From the NCBI RefSeq assembly GCF_031458255.1, contig NZ_JAVDYC010000001.1, positions 9,410,501-9,474,500 on the forward strand: 64,000 bases of DNA, given 5' to 3'. Origin of the DNA: Catenuloplanes niger. Its GTDB lineage: Bacteria; Actinomycetota; Actinomycetes; Mycobacteriales; Micromonosporaceae. The first letter of the stretch is position 1, and every line of letters begins with the position of its first letter. Under the pieces are notes generated by a model, which worked only from the letters and a program-made list of their open reading frames with translations, ran no database searches and was not told the DNA's origin. A program made the translations under genes and the position numbers. Of this stretch, positions 1 to 7,772 are shown piece after piece.

Positions 1-1119
1 CAGGCGGAAGAGATCACGCGTCCGTGCGCGCACTGCGGCCGGCCGGTGCCGCAGAAGGCGAGCGCGGGACGCCCGTTCCGCTACTGCCGGGACAACGACG
101 GCGAGTGCCAGCGGGCGTCCCGGACGTCACGGATGCGACAGCGGTCCGCGCCGGGCCTGGCCGGGCAGGTGGCCCGCACGTGGGAGGCGGTCGACCGGCT
201 GGATCAGCTGGTGACGACGCTCAGCGACGCGCTGCACGCGGAGCTGTCCCCGGCCGGGGTGGAACGGCAGCTGGCCGAGGTGCGCGCGGAGACGGCGGCG
301 CAGGTCGCGGCCGCGCACTCGGCGCGGGACGAGGCGCGCGAGGACGCCGACGCGGCCCGGTCGGCGGCGTCGCTGGCCACGCACGCGGCCGCGGCCGCGC
401 AGGAGCAGGCGGCCGAGTCCGACCGGCGGGCCGAGGCGGCCGAGGCCCGCGCGGCCGCGGCCGAGTCCGCGGCCCGCGAGGCCCGCGCGGCCCGGGTCGC
501 GGCGGAGCAGGCCGCGACCGGCGCGGAGGCGTTGCGCCGGCAGGCCGCCGACGACCGGGACACCGCCCGCGCCGAGGTGACCGCGCTGCGCCGGGAGCTG
601 GAGGCGGAACGCCGCTACCAGGACGAGCTGTCCCGGGACCTGGAGACGACGCGGGCGGCCCGGGCCGCGCTCGCCGTCGACCTGGAGCGGGCCGCGGACG
701 CGCACGCCGCGGTCGAGGCCGAGTTGCGGGAGTCGGTGACCGCGCTCGCGGCCGCGCACGGCGACCTGGCCACGTCCCGCGAGGAGACCGCCGCCGCCCG
801 CCGCGAGCTCGCCGCGCAGCAACAGCGGACCAGGGACCAGGAGACCGCCACGGTACGCGTCCGCGCCGAACTCGCCGCGGAGCGCGCGCGGGTGGCGCAA
901 CTCACCACCGAGCTGGCCGACGCCCGCGCGCTGGCCGGCACGGTCGCGGCCCGGGACGCCGCGATCGTGCACCTGAACGAGCAGCTCACCGCGCTGCGTG
1001 CGGAGCGTAACGCCGCGGTGGCGCAGGCGGGTCAGCTGGCCGGTCAGGTGTCCAACCTGGCGTCCGCGCTGGCCAACCTGGGCAGCCGGGCCACGCATGG
1101 TGGGTCCGATTCGGGGTAG
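1..1119 (+). CDS. Zinc-finger/coiled-coil protein, 5' end cut by window edge
   Basis: The frame is open from base 1, so the true start lies upstream. The visible N-terminus has four cysteines (CAHC, then YCRD and GEC about 16 and 24 residues later), which looks like a small zinc-binding finger. About 300 residues of Ala/Glu/Arg-rich heptad-like sequence follow, ending in a Gly/Ser tail, so a long coiled coil is expected. No catalytic motif is visible. Such finger-plus-coiled-coil proteins occur in actinobacteria as uncharacterised proteins, and a DNA-binding or scaffolding role is only a guess. A GTG at position 46 could start translation but would discard the CxxC pair. It is followed by rbpA after about 220 bp. 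Confidence 0.75.
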   Translation, partial: QAEEITRPCAHCGRPVPQKASAGRPFRYCRDNDGECQRASRTSRMRQRSAPGLAGQVARTWEAVDRLDQLVTTLSDALHAELSPAGVERQLAEVRAETAAQVAAAHSARDEAREDADAARSAASLATHAAAAAQEQAAESDRRAEAAEARAAAAESAAREARAARVAAEQAATGAEALRRQAADDRDTARAEVTALRRELEAERRYQDELSRDLETTRAARAALAVDLERAADAHAAVEAELRESVTALAAAHGDLATSREETAAARRELAAQQQRTRDQETATVRVRAELAAERARVAQLTTELADARALAGTVAARDAAIVHLNEQLTALRAERNAAVAQAGQLAGQVSNLASALANLGSRATHGGSDSG

Positions 1120-1226
1120 TCCTGTCCGCACGTGCCCGACCGGGCGGTTTGCCCTAGATCGACGAACCGTCTACCGGCCGGTTACCCTCAATACTGTTAA
1201 CACCGTCGTCACGACAGCCGATCCGG

Positions 1227-1252
1227 GGAATCGTCCGGGCGGCCGGATCGTT
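1227..1252 (+). promoter_or_regulatory. SigR-type promoter for rbpA (GGAAT-N18-GTT)
   Basis: GGAAT at 1227-1231 is separated by exactly 18 bases from GTT at 1250-1252, which is the SigR/SigH-type consensus. It lies about 88 bases before the rbpA start, so an untranslated leader of about 80 bases is expected. In Streptomyces rbpA is a known SigR (thiol-oxidative stress) target, so the match is functionally coherent. Binding itself is inferred. Confidence 0.6.
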
Positions 1253-1339
1253 GCACACCCCGGGCACGGGTGGCGCCACATCGATACCTTGTAGTACCAA
1301 GCTAGTCAGCAAGATCAGCACCGAGCGAGGGGAAGCTTC

Positions 1340-1684
1340 ATGGGCGAGCGCATGTTGCGCGGCAGCCGTCTGGGCGCAGTCAGCTACGAGTCCGACCGCA
1401 ACACGGAGCTGGCGCCCCGGCAGACGCGCGAGTACCTGTGCGCGAAGGGCCACCGCTTCGAGGTGCCGTTCGCGGTCGACGCCGAGGTGCCGATCACCTG
1501 GGAGTGCAAGTTCGACGGCAGCGTCGCGCGGCTGGTCGACGGCACGGAGCCGGAGCAGAAGAAGGTCAAGCCCCCGCGCACGCACTGGGACATGCTGCTG
1601 GAGCGCCGCTCCATCGCGGAGCTGGAGGACATTCTCCAGGAGCGTCTGCAGGAGGTCCGGGCCCGCCGCGGCCAGGTCGCCTGA
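1340..1684 (+). CDS. rbpA: RNA polymerase-binding protein RbpA
   Basis: The 114-residue protein matches the actinobacterial RbpA family along its full length. It has the N-terminal LRGSRLGAVSYE motif, the central beta-rich core (residues about 28-70) and the C-terminal helical sigma-interaction domain (HWDMLLERRSIAELEDIL). RbpA binds RNA polymerase and group 1/2 sigma factors, stabilises open complexes and gives basal rifampicin tolerance. The ATG follows a strong GAGGGG ribosome-binding site. It is a single gene with its own stress-type promoter and a strong terminator directly downstream. Confidence 0.97.
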   Translation: MGERMLRGSRLGAVSYESDRNTELAPRQTREYLCAKGHRFEVPFAVDAEVPITWECKFDGSVARLVDGTEPEQKKVKPPRTHWDMLLERRSIAELEDILQERLQEVRARRGQVA

Positions 1685-1693
1685 CCCACACCG

Positions 1694-1728
1694 AAAAAGC
1701 CCTCCACCCACCCGGTGGAGGGCTTTTT
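1694..1728 (+). terminator. Intrinsic terminator after rbpA
   Basis: A perfect 15-bp inverted repeat (AAAAAGCCCTCCACC and its complement) surrounds a 5-base loop and ends in five T. The A/T-flanked symmetric structure can also stop the convergent chrA transcript. Confidence 0.9.
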
Positions 1729-1744
1729 GCCGTCCCCCGAACCC

Positions 1745-3133
1745 TCAGAGGCCCAGGCCGGGGACGCCGGCGAGCGCGGCGAGCAGGCCGGCGACCGCGC
1801 AGACGGCCAGGACCCGCAGCACCGACCATTTCACCTTGATGAGCAGCAGCGCGGCGAGCAGCGTGAGCACCGCGGCGCCGGGCCGGACGGTGGCCGGGTC
1901 CGGCAGTTGCAGCGCGAGCGGGCCGGCGGTCACCGGGCGGACGGCGCCGAAGAGGGTGTGCACGGCGAAGTAGAGGCCGAGGTTCGCGATGACGCCCACG
2001 ACCGCGGCGGTGATGCCGGTCAGCGCGGCGGACACGGCCCGGTTGCCGCGCAGCTTCTCGACGTACGGCGCGCCGAGCAGGATGAACAGGAAGCACGGCA
2101 CGAACGTGACCCAGGTGGTCAGCAGCGACGCGACGACGCCGGCGGTCCACGGGTCGAGCGCGCCGGGACGGTGGTACGCGCCGAGGAACGCGACGAACTG
2201 CACCACCATGATCAGCGGCCCGGGCGTGGTCTCGGCGAGCGCGAGACCGCGGACCATGTCACCGGCCGACAGCCAGCCGTAGTGCTCGACGGCCCGCTGG
2301 GCGACGAACGCGAGCACCGCGTACGCGCCGCCGAAGGTGACCACGGCGGTGCCGGAGAAGAACAGGCCCTGCTGGGTGTAGACGCTGTCCGGGCCGGTGA
2401 TCAGCGCGAACGCGGCGACGGGCAGCAGCCACAGCGGCAGCCCGACCGCGAGGACCACGACGGCCCGGCGGGCGCTGGGCCGGTCGTGGTGCAGGGCGTC
2501 GTCGGAGATCAGCGGGGGTGGGCCGGACCGTTCCGGGCCGTGCCCACCGCGGTTGTCGATCAGCGCGGGACGCCACCGGTGCAGCGCCCAGCCGAGGGCG
2601 GCGGCCACCGCGATGACGATCGGGAAGGGCACGCCGAACAGGGCCAGGGCGCCGAAGGCGGCGACCGCGACGCCGAGCAGCACCCGGTTGGTCAGCGCCC
2701 GCCCACCGACGCGCCACACCGCCTGGGCCACGATCGCCACCACCGCCGGTGCCAGGCCGGCGAACAGGCCCGTGACGACGGTGGTGTCGCCGAAGCCGAC
2801 GTAGATCGCGGAGAGCGCGAGCAGGGCCACGACGCCGGGCAGCACGAACAGCGTGCCGGCGACCAGGCCGCCGCGGAGCCCGTTGAGCAGCCAGCCGACG
2901 TAGATGGCCAGTTGCTGCGCCTCCGGTCCGGGCAGCAGCATGCAGTAGTTGAGGGCGTGCAGGAACCGGTGCTGGCTGATCCAGCGCCGGTCGTCGACCA
3001 GATGCCGTTGCATGACCGCGATCTGCCCGGCCGGGCCGCCGAACGTCTGCAACGAGATGGTGAACCAGACTCTGATCGCGTCACGGAACGGCACGACGTC
3101 ACGGGTGCCGGCCGTGGTGTCGGGTGTGGTCAT
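1745..3133 (-). CDS. chrA: Chromate transporter, ChrA (CHR) family
   Basis: The 462-residue polytopic membrane protein has two homologous CHR halves. Each opens with the family motif (FTISLQTFGGPAGQIAVMQ near residue 20 and FSGTAVVTFGGAYAVLAFVAQ in the second half), plus the PGP and TTPGP motifs. Long-chain ChrA proteins export chromate by proton antiport, and many homologues have unproven substrates. The ATG start (MTTPDTT) was preferred because upstream in-frame sequence is low-complexity Pro/Arg. The gene converges on rbpA across a shared terminator. Confidence 0.9.
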   Translation of the reverse strand: MTTPDTTAGTRDVVPFRDAIRVWFTISLQTFGGPAGQIAVMQRHLVDDRRWISQHRFLHALNYCMLLPGPEAQQLAIYVGWLLNGLRGGLVAGTLFVLPGVVALLALSAIYVGFGDTTVVTGLFAGLAPAVVAIVAQAVWRVGGRALTNRVLLGVAVAAFGALALFGVPFPIVIAVAAALGWALHRWRPALIDNRGGHGPERSGPPPLISDDALHHDRPSARRAVVVLAVGLPLWLLPVAAFALITGPDSVYTQQGLFFSGTAVVTFGGAYAVLAFVAQRAVEHYGWLSAGDMVRGLALAETTPGPLIMVVQFVAFLGAYHRPGALDPWTAGVVASLLTTWVTFVPCFLFILLGAPYVEKLRGNRAVSAALTGITAAVVGVIANLGLYFAVHTLFGAVRPVTAGPLALQLPDPATVRPGAAVLTLLAALLLIKVKWSVLRVLAVCAVAGLLAALAGVPGLGL

Positions 3134-3203
3134 CGGGCGTCTCCGGCGGGGTGGGCGGCGGACCAGCGCTGCACACCCTACCGCGTGGGACCCGGCCTGC
3201 CGG

Positions 3204-3764
3204 TCAGACGATCTCGCCTTCGATGACCTCGTCGCCGGTGCCGGCCCGGCCCGGTGTCGTGCCGCCACCGGCGGTCGGGGCGGTGGGGGCGCTGTCGGCG
3301 TGGGCGTAGTCGTTGGCGGGCCGCACGCGGCGCGGGCCGAACAGGTCACCGGCCTGCGCGGACGTCATGCGGCGTTCGGCGCGGCGGATGAGCGACCGGC
3401 GGGCCAGCGCCCGGATCGGCGGCACGATCAGCAGCAGCCCGGCCAGGTCGGTGAGGAAGCCGGGGACGGACAGCAGCAGCCCGGCGATGATGCCGATGAC
3501 GCCGTCGGCGCCCTCGGTGCCGGGGTGCCGGCCGCCGCGGGCCGCGTCCCGGAAGCGACGCCAGCCGCGGATGCCCTCGCGGCGCAGCACCAGGCCGCCG
3601 ACCGCGGACAGCAGCAGCCCGGCGAGGATCGTGGTGACGTAGCCGACTTGCTGGGCGACCAGGATGAAAACGGCGATCTCGGCGACCGCGAACCCGGCGA
3701 GGCCGAGCGGCGCCCAGGTGAGCAGGCGGCCGCGCCGCGGGCTGGTCACCGGGGTGGCTTGCAT
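3204..3764 (-). CDS. fxsA: FxsA family membrane protein
   Basis: The 186-residue protein has three to four hydrophobic segments in the first 130 residues and the FxsA signature (GLLLSAVGGLVLRREG, then GLLLSVPGFLTDLAGLLL). Its soluble Pro/Thr/Ala-rich tail ends in DEVIEGEIV, a typical FxsA terminus. The family is widespread; in E. coli it modulates phage F exclusion, and its general role is unknown. The ATG is preceded by GGGAGAG. It sits between lnt and chrA on the same strand. Confidence 0.93.
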   Translation of the reverse strand: MQATPVTSPRRGRLLTWAPLGLAGFAVAEIAVFILVAQQVGYVTTILAGLLLSAVGGLVLRREGIRGWRRFRDAARGGRHPGTEGADGVIGIIAGLLLSVPGFLTDLAGLLLIVPPIRALARRSLIRRAERRMTSAQAGDLFGPRRVRPANDYAHADSAPTAPTAGGGTTPGRAGTGDEVIEGEIV

Positions 3765-3836
3765 GCGCTATCTCTCCCTGCGTGAGGTGGCCCTTGACAG
3801 CATGCCACGCAATCCTGGGCCGCTGCTGTGAGCCCG

Positions 3837-5492
3837 CTACGCGGCCGGCCGCCGCGTCCGCAGCACCGCGGCCCCGGCCAGCAGGCCCAGGCCGAGCACG
3901 GTCAGGACCAGTTCCGGCCAGTACGCCAGCCGGGTCGCCACGGTCAGCGCGGTGCTCTCGGTCATGTCCCGGACGACGACCGCGGCGGTGTTGAACACGG
4001 TCTGGTCCTGCACGTGCCCGTCCGCGCCGACGAACGCGGACACCCCGACCGTCGAGGCCATCAGCGTGTCCCGGCCGTGCTCGACGGCACGCAGCTGCAC
4101 CATCGCCAGTTGCTGCTCGGCCTCGGCGGTGTTGAACGTGGCGTTGTTCGTCTGCACGGCGAGGATCTGCGCGCCGCCGGTGACGACGTCGCGGACCAGG
4201 CCGTCGTAGGCGATCTCGAAGCAGATGACGTCGCCGACCACGGTCGCGCCGCCGTCGATGACGCCGGGCCGGTCGCCGGGTTCGAAGTCGCGGCTGACCC
4301 GGTCGACCTCCTTGCTCACCAGCCGCGCGATCGACCGCAGCGGGATGTACTCCGCGAACGGGACCGGGTGCCGTTTGACGTACAGCTGGTCGAGGTCGGG
4401 GCCGGGCCGGTGACCGGTCGCGGTCGCCGGCCACCACAGCACCCCGATGTTGCGGACGTTGCGCGGGGTGGAGCCGTCGGTGACGCCGCCGACCAGGATC
4501 GGCGCGCCGATCGTGTCGGCGGCCCGGGAGATCTGGGTGGCGGCGACGTCGCTGTCGAGCGGGTCGACGTCGCTGGCGTTCTCCGGCCAGACGACCAGGT
4601 CGGGTTTCTTCCGCTGCCCGGCCGCGACCTGCGCGGCCAGGTCCAGCGTGCCCGTGACGTGGTTGTCGAGGACGGCGAGCCGCTGCGCGTTGAAGTCGAG
4701 GCCGAGCCGGGGCACGTTGCCCTGCACGAACGCGACCGTGACCGGGTCACCGGCCGGCCGCGCGACCGGGACGAGCGCGCCCGCGAACGCGAGCACGACC
4801 GCGCCGGCGACCCACCCGGCGGGACCGAGAACCCACCACCGCTTCGACGGTACGGCGGGCGCCCGCCGGTCACCGGTGGTGGTGCGGCGCAGCACGGTGA
4901 GCGCGGCGGTGGCGAGGAGGCCACCGGTGACCGCGACCATGAACGTGACCAGGGGTGCACCGCCGAGGACGGCCCAGCGCAGCAGCGGCACCTCGCCCTG
5001 CCCGAACGCGAGCTTCCCCCACGGGAACCCGCCGAACGGGGTCCGGGAGCGCAGCGCCTCCTGCGCCACCCACAGCGTGCCGATCAGCAGCGGGGTCAGC
5101 CACCGGCGCCGGTCGGCCAGCGGTGCCGCGTACGCGTACGCGGCACCCATCGCGGCGAGGTACGCCGCCTGCAGCACCGACAGCAGCGTCCAGGGCAGGT
5201 TACCGACGTGGATGTTCGTCCAGCTGATCATCGGCATGAACATCAGCAGACCGCCGACGAACCCGAGCCCGGCACCGGCCCGCATCCGCCGCCCGTGCAC
5301 GGCGAGGGCCAGCAACGCGACGCCGGCCGGGGCGAGCCACCACTGCCCGATCGGCGGGAACGACGCCAGCAACGCGAGCCCGGCGGCGGCCGCGACGAGG
5401 ATCGACGCCCACAGCGGGCGGATCACGGGCCGGTGGGCGGGGGTGGTGGCGCCGGTCGCGGGTGTCCCGCCGGCTGTGTCGACCATCGTCAC
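3837..5492 (-). CDS. lnt: Apolipoprotein N-acyltransferase Lnt
   Basis: The enzyme adds the third acyl chain to the N-terminal cysteine of lipoproteins at the outer face of the cytoplasmic membrane. Several N-terminal transmembrane helices are followed by a nitrilase-like domain. The catalytic triad is visible as Glu in VVWPENASD, Lys in YVKRHPVPFAEYIP and Cys in GDVICFEIAYD, and one more helix lies at the C-terminus. No Ppm1/DPM synthase domain is fused, unlike some mycobacterial relatives. GTG at 5492 has GAGG five bases upstream, and ATG at 5486 two codons later is the alternative. Confidence 0.93.
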   Translation of the reverse strand: MTMVDTAGGTPATGATTPAHRPVIRPLWASILVAAAAGLALLASFPPIGQWWLAPAGVALLALAVHGRRMRAGAGLGFVGGLLMFMPMISWTNIHVGNLPWTLLSVLQAAYLAAMGAAYAYAAPLADRRRWLTPLLIGTLWVAQEALRSRTPFGGFPWGKLAFGQGEVPLLRWAVLGGAPLVTFMVAVTGGLLATAALTVLRRTTTGDRRAPAVPSKRWWVLGPAGWVAGAVVLAFAGALVPVARPAGDPVTVAFVQGNVPRLGLDFNAQRLAVLDNHVTGTLDLAAQVAAGQRKKPDLVVWPENASDVDPLDSDVAATQISRAADTIGAPILVGGVTDGSTPRNVRNIGVLWWPATATGHRPGPDLDQLYVKRHPVPFAEYIPLRSIARLVSKEVDRVSRDFEPGDRPGVIDGGATVVGDVICFEIAYDGLVRDVVTGGAQILAVQTNNATFNTAEAEQQLAMVQLRAVEHGRDTLMASTVGVSAFVGADGHVQDQTVFNTAAVVVRDMTESTALTVATRLAYWPELVLTVLGLGLLAGAAVLRTRRPAA

Positions 5493-6019
5493 CCGTGCCT
5501 CACCAAATGTCTCGACGTCGCGGCGACCAAGGGTACCGCCTGCGGTGCTGTCATCGGTGAGCCGCAACGAGGCGGGCCGGTTCCCGGCCGGGCCCCGCGT
5601 CGTCGTCGGTGGGGACGAGAAAGCGGGGCCCGGCCGTGGTCGGCCGCGCCCCGCTGCTCCCTGGCCCAGAGCGGTCCGGCGCGTCGGACGAGGTGACGAG
5701 ACCTTCGGACCGACCTCACGACGGCTGGTTGCCCCCGTATGGCCGTTGTCTACTGGCCGCGCGTTCCTCGCCGTTCGTTCCGCCGGCGACGGTCCCGGTT
5801 CGCGCCGCCCCGCCGACCCCCGCCTGCGTGGCCTGGTCGGCCAGCGGACGAAGGGGCTGGAGCGAACGTGGGATCGCCTGCCCGCGTATGGACTCAAGAA
5901 CTTTACGCGCTGGGGTCGGCTGCCCGTCAACCGGGGTTTGCTTTCTCTTTGGTTGCGTTTTCCGCCATGACCCCGTCCGGGTGACCGCCGCGGCCGTCCC
6001 CTCCGGACGCCCCGGTGCG
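5493..6019. other. Intergenic region between divergent lnt and cadD
   Basis: About 530 bases hold no convincing gene: candidate frames lack the strong third-position G/C pattern of the neighbours. A GC-rich hairpin lies at 5623-5654 (arms GCGGGGC and GCCCCGC with a nested CGGCC/GGCCG pair) but has no T-tract. The last 100 bases before cadD are less GC-rich (around 5890-5970) and probably carry its promoter. Confidence 0.5.
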
Positions 6020-6685
6020 ATGATCTCCGCTGTGGGCATCGTGGTGCAGGCGGCGGCACTCTTCGCGGTCACGAACATCGACGACATCCTGCTCCTGGCG
6101 TTGTTCTTCGCCCGGGGCGCCGGGGCCGCGCACACGGCCCGCAACGTCACGGCCGGCCAGTACCTGGGATTCGCCGGGATCCTCGCGGTGGCCGGCGCGG
6201 CCGCGTTCGGTGCGACGTTCCTGCCGGACCACGCGATCCCCTACCTGGGGCTGCTGCCGCTCGCGCTGGGCGTGAAGGCGGCCGTGCAGGCGTGGCGGCA
6301 CCGGAACGACGGCGACGACGACGCCCGGGACCCGGGTACGGGCGCACCCGGCATCCTGGAGGTCGCGGCCGTCACGTTCGCCAACGGCGGCGACAACATC
6401 GGCGTGTACGTGCCGGTGTTCGCGACCGCGGGCGTCACCGGCACCGCCTCGTACGCGCTGGTGTTCCTGCTGCTGACCGGGGTGTGGGTGGCCGCCGGCC
6501 GGTACTTCGCTACCCGGCCGCTGATCGCCCGGGCGCTGAGCCGCTGGGGTCACGTGCTGCTCCCGGCCGTCCTGATCGGCCTCGGCGTGCTGATCCTCGC
6601 CGACGGCCGCCTCCTCGGCGGCTGGACACCGGGCTCCGCGGCTGGGCACCGGGCTCCGCGGCTGGGGACCCGGCTCGGCGGCTAG
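6020..6685 (+). CDS. CadD-like cadmium resistance transporter
   Basis: The 221-residue membrane protein matches the CadD family: it opens with VVQAAALFAVTNIDDILLLALFFAR, has a central FANGGDNIGVYVPVF repeat of the same motif, and about five or six membrane segments. CadD proteins are implicated in cadmium efflux, though many homologues are untested. The ATG was chosen because the family begins just before this motif; the ribosome site is weak. The last 20 residues are encoded by imperfect ~20-bp direct repeats. The stop codon overlaps that of the convergent gene in a CTAG. Confidence 0.82.
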   Translation: MISAVGIVVQAAALFAVTNIDDILLLALFFARGAGAAHTARNVTAGQYLGFAGILAVAGAAAFGATFLPDHAIPYLGLLPLALGVKAAVQAWRHRNDGDDDARDPGTGAPGILEVAAVTFANGGDNIGVYVPVFATAGVTGTASYALVFLLLTGVWVAAGRYFATRPLIARALSRWGHVLLPAVLIGLGVLILADGRLLGGWTPGSAAGHRAPRLGTRLGG

Positions 6686-6690
6686 GGACC
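6620..6690 (+). repeat. Imperfect direct repeats at the cadD 3' end
   Basis: Units resembling GGCTGGGCACCGGGCTCCGC recur three to four times with a period of about 19-20 bases and run through the cadD stop codon. They extend the protein with a Gly/Arg/Pro-rich tail absent from the conserved family core. Confidence 0.6.
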
Positions 6691-7059
6691 CGGTGCCGGG
6701 ACGACGACGGTGCCGGTCGCGGTCACGGCCAGCAGCGGCGGGTCGAGCACCTCCGCGGCGGACGGGCGCAGGTCGCGGCGGGCCCGGCACAGCACGGTCA
6801 GGCGCAGGTCGAGCCGCCGGGAGCGGGTGCCGGCCGCGACGACGACCGCGCTCGCCTCGACCACGTCCCCGGCCCGGACCGGGGCCAGGAACCGCACGTC
6901 GGCGTACCCGGCGAACAGGCCCTCGTCACCGTCGGTGCGGATGCACACCTCGGTGGCGACGTCCCCGAACAGGCCCAGCGCGTACGCGCCGTCGACGAGC
7001 CCGCCGCCGTAGTGCGCGTGCGCCACGTACCGCCGGTGACGGACGGTCAGGCCGATCAT
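6682..7059 (-). CDS. kal: 3-aminobutyryl-CoA ammonia-lyase (Kal)-like hotdog protein
   Basis: The 125-residue single hotdog-fold protein is close to the length of clostridial Kal (about 128). It has the hotdog helix (HYGGGLVDGAYALGLFGDVATE) and the strand motif FLAPVRAGDVVEASA. Kal deaminates L-3-aminobutyryl-CoA to crotonyl-CoA in lysine fermentation. The assignment rests on its place at the end of the kam operon as well as the fold, since hotdog proteins are hard to tell apart by eye. Its ATG overlaps the kamE stop (ATGA), implying translational coupling. Confidence 0.75.
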   Translation of the reverse strand: MIGLTVRHRRYVAHAHYGGGLVDGAYALGLFGDVATEVCIRTDGDEGLFAGYADVRFLAPVRAGDVVEASAVVVAAGTRSRRLDLRLTVLCRARRDLRPSAAEVLDPPLLAVTATGTVVVPAPGP

Positions 7060-7772
7060 GACGCGAGCCGGTGCACGAGGTACGAGGCGACCTCCCGCGG
7101 TGTGGTGCCGCGCCCGAAGATCCGGTCGACGCCGAGGTCCGCGGCCATCGCCTCGTCGAACCGCGGCCCGCCCACGATCAACAGCGGCCGCCGGCCGGGC
7201 CGCGCCCGGAACGCCGCGGCCAGCTCCCGCACGTTGTGCAGGTGCGCGTCGCGTTGCGTGACGACCTGGGAGACCAGCACCGCGTCCGCCCCACCGGCGG
7301 CCGCGACCAGGTCCGGCACCGGCACCTGCGCGCCCAGGTTCGTCACCGACAGCTCCCGGTAGTACTCCAGGCCCTTCTCCCCCGCCACGCCCTTGAGGTT
7401 CAGGATCGCGTCGATGCCGACGGTGTGCGCGTCCGTGCCGACGCACGCGCCGACGACCGTGAGCTTGCGGCGCAGCCGCCGCCGGACCGCGGCGTTGACC
7501 GCGGCCGCGGACAGCAGCGGATAGTCGCGTTCGGTCACCCGCACGGCGTCGAGGTCGACGAGGTGCCGGACCCGGCCGTAGACGACGAAGAACGTGTGCC
7601 CGGCACCGACCGGCCGGGCGTGCACCAGCATCGCCGGGTCCAGCCCCATCGCGGCCGCGAGTTGCAGGGCGGCGCCGTCGGCGCGTTTCCCGGCCGGCAC
7701 GGGCAGCGTGAACGACGTCTGCACCATCCCGTCCCCGGTCGTGTCCCCGTAGGGCCGGATCACCGCGCTCAC
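7056..7772 (-). CDS. kamE: Lysine 5,6-aminomutase beta subunit (B12-binding)
   Basis: The 238-residue subunit carries the cobalamin base-off/His-on motif D114-A-H116-T-V-G119 and, eleven residues after the His, K127 in LNLKG. That is the position of the PLP-binding lysine in clostridial KamE (His133/Lys144 also differ by 11). A Rossmann-like B12 domain ends in LLIVGGPRF. With KamD it moves the terminal amino group of beta-lysine (or D-lysine) to C5 using adenosylcobalamin and PLP. The GTG start overlaps the kamD stop (GTGA). Confidence 0.95.
   Translation of the reverse strand: MSAVIRPYGDTTGDGMVQTSFTLPVPAGKRADGAALQLAAAMGLDPAMLVHARPVGAGHTFFVVYGRVRHLVDLDAVRVTERDYPLLSAAAVNAAVRRRLRRKLTVVGACVGTDAHTVGIDAILNLKGVAGEKGLEYYRELSVTNLGAQVPVPDLVAAAGGADAVLVSQVVTQRDAHLHNVRELAAAFRARPGRRPLLIVGGPRFDEAMAADLGVDRIFGRGTTPREVASYLVHRLAS

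Noticed and set aside
127..1131. Long antisense frame over the coiled-coil gene
   Set aside because: Its Arg/Gly-rich content and lack of third-position G/C mark it as a shadow of the plus-strand gene.
5716..6150. 144-codon minus-strand frame across the lnt-cadD spacer
   Set aside because: It runs antisense into cadD and lacks coding-type third positions.
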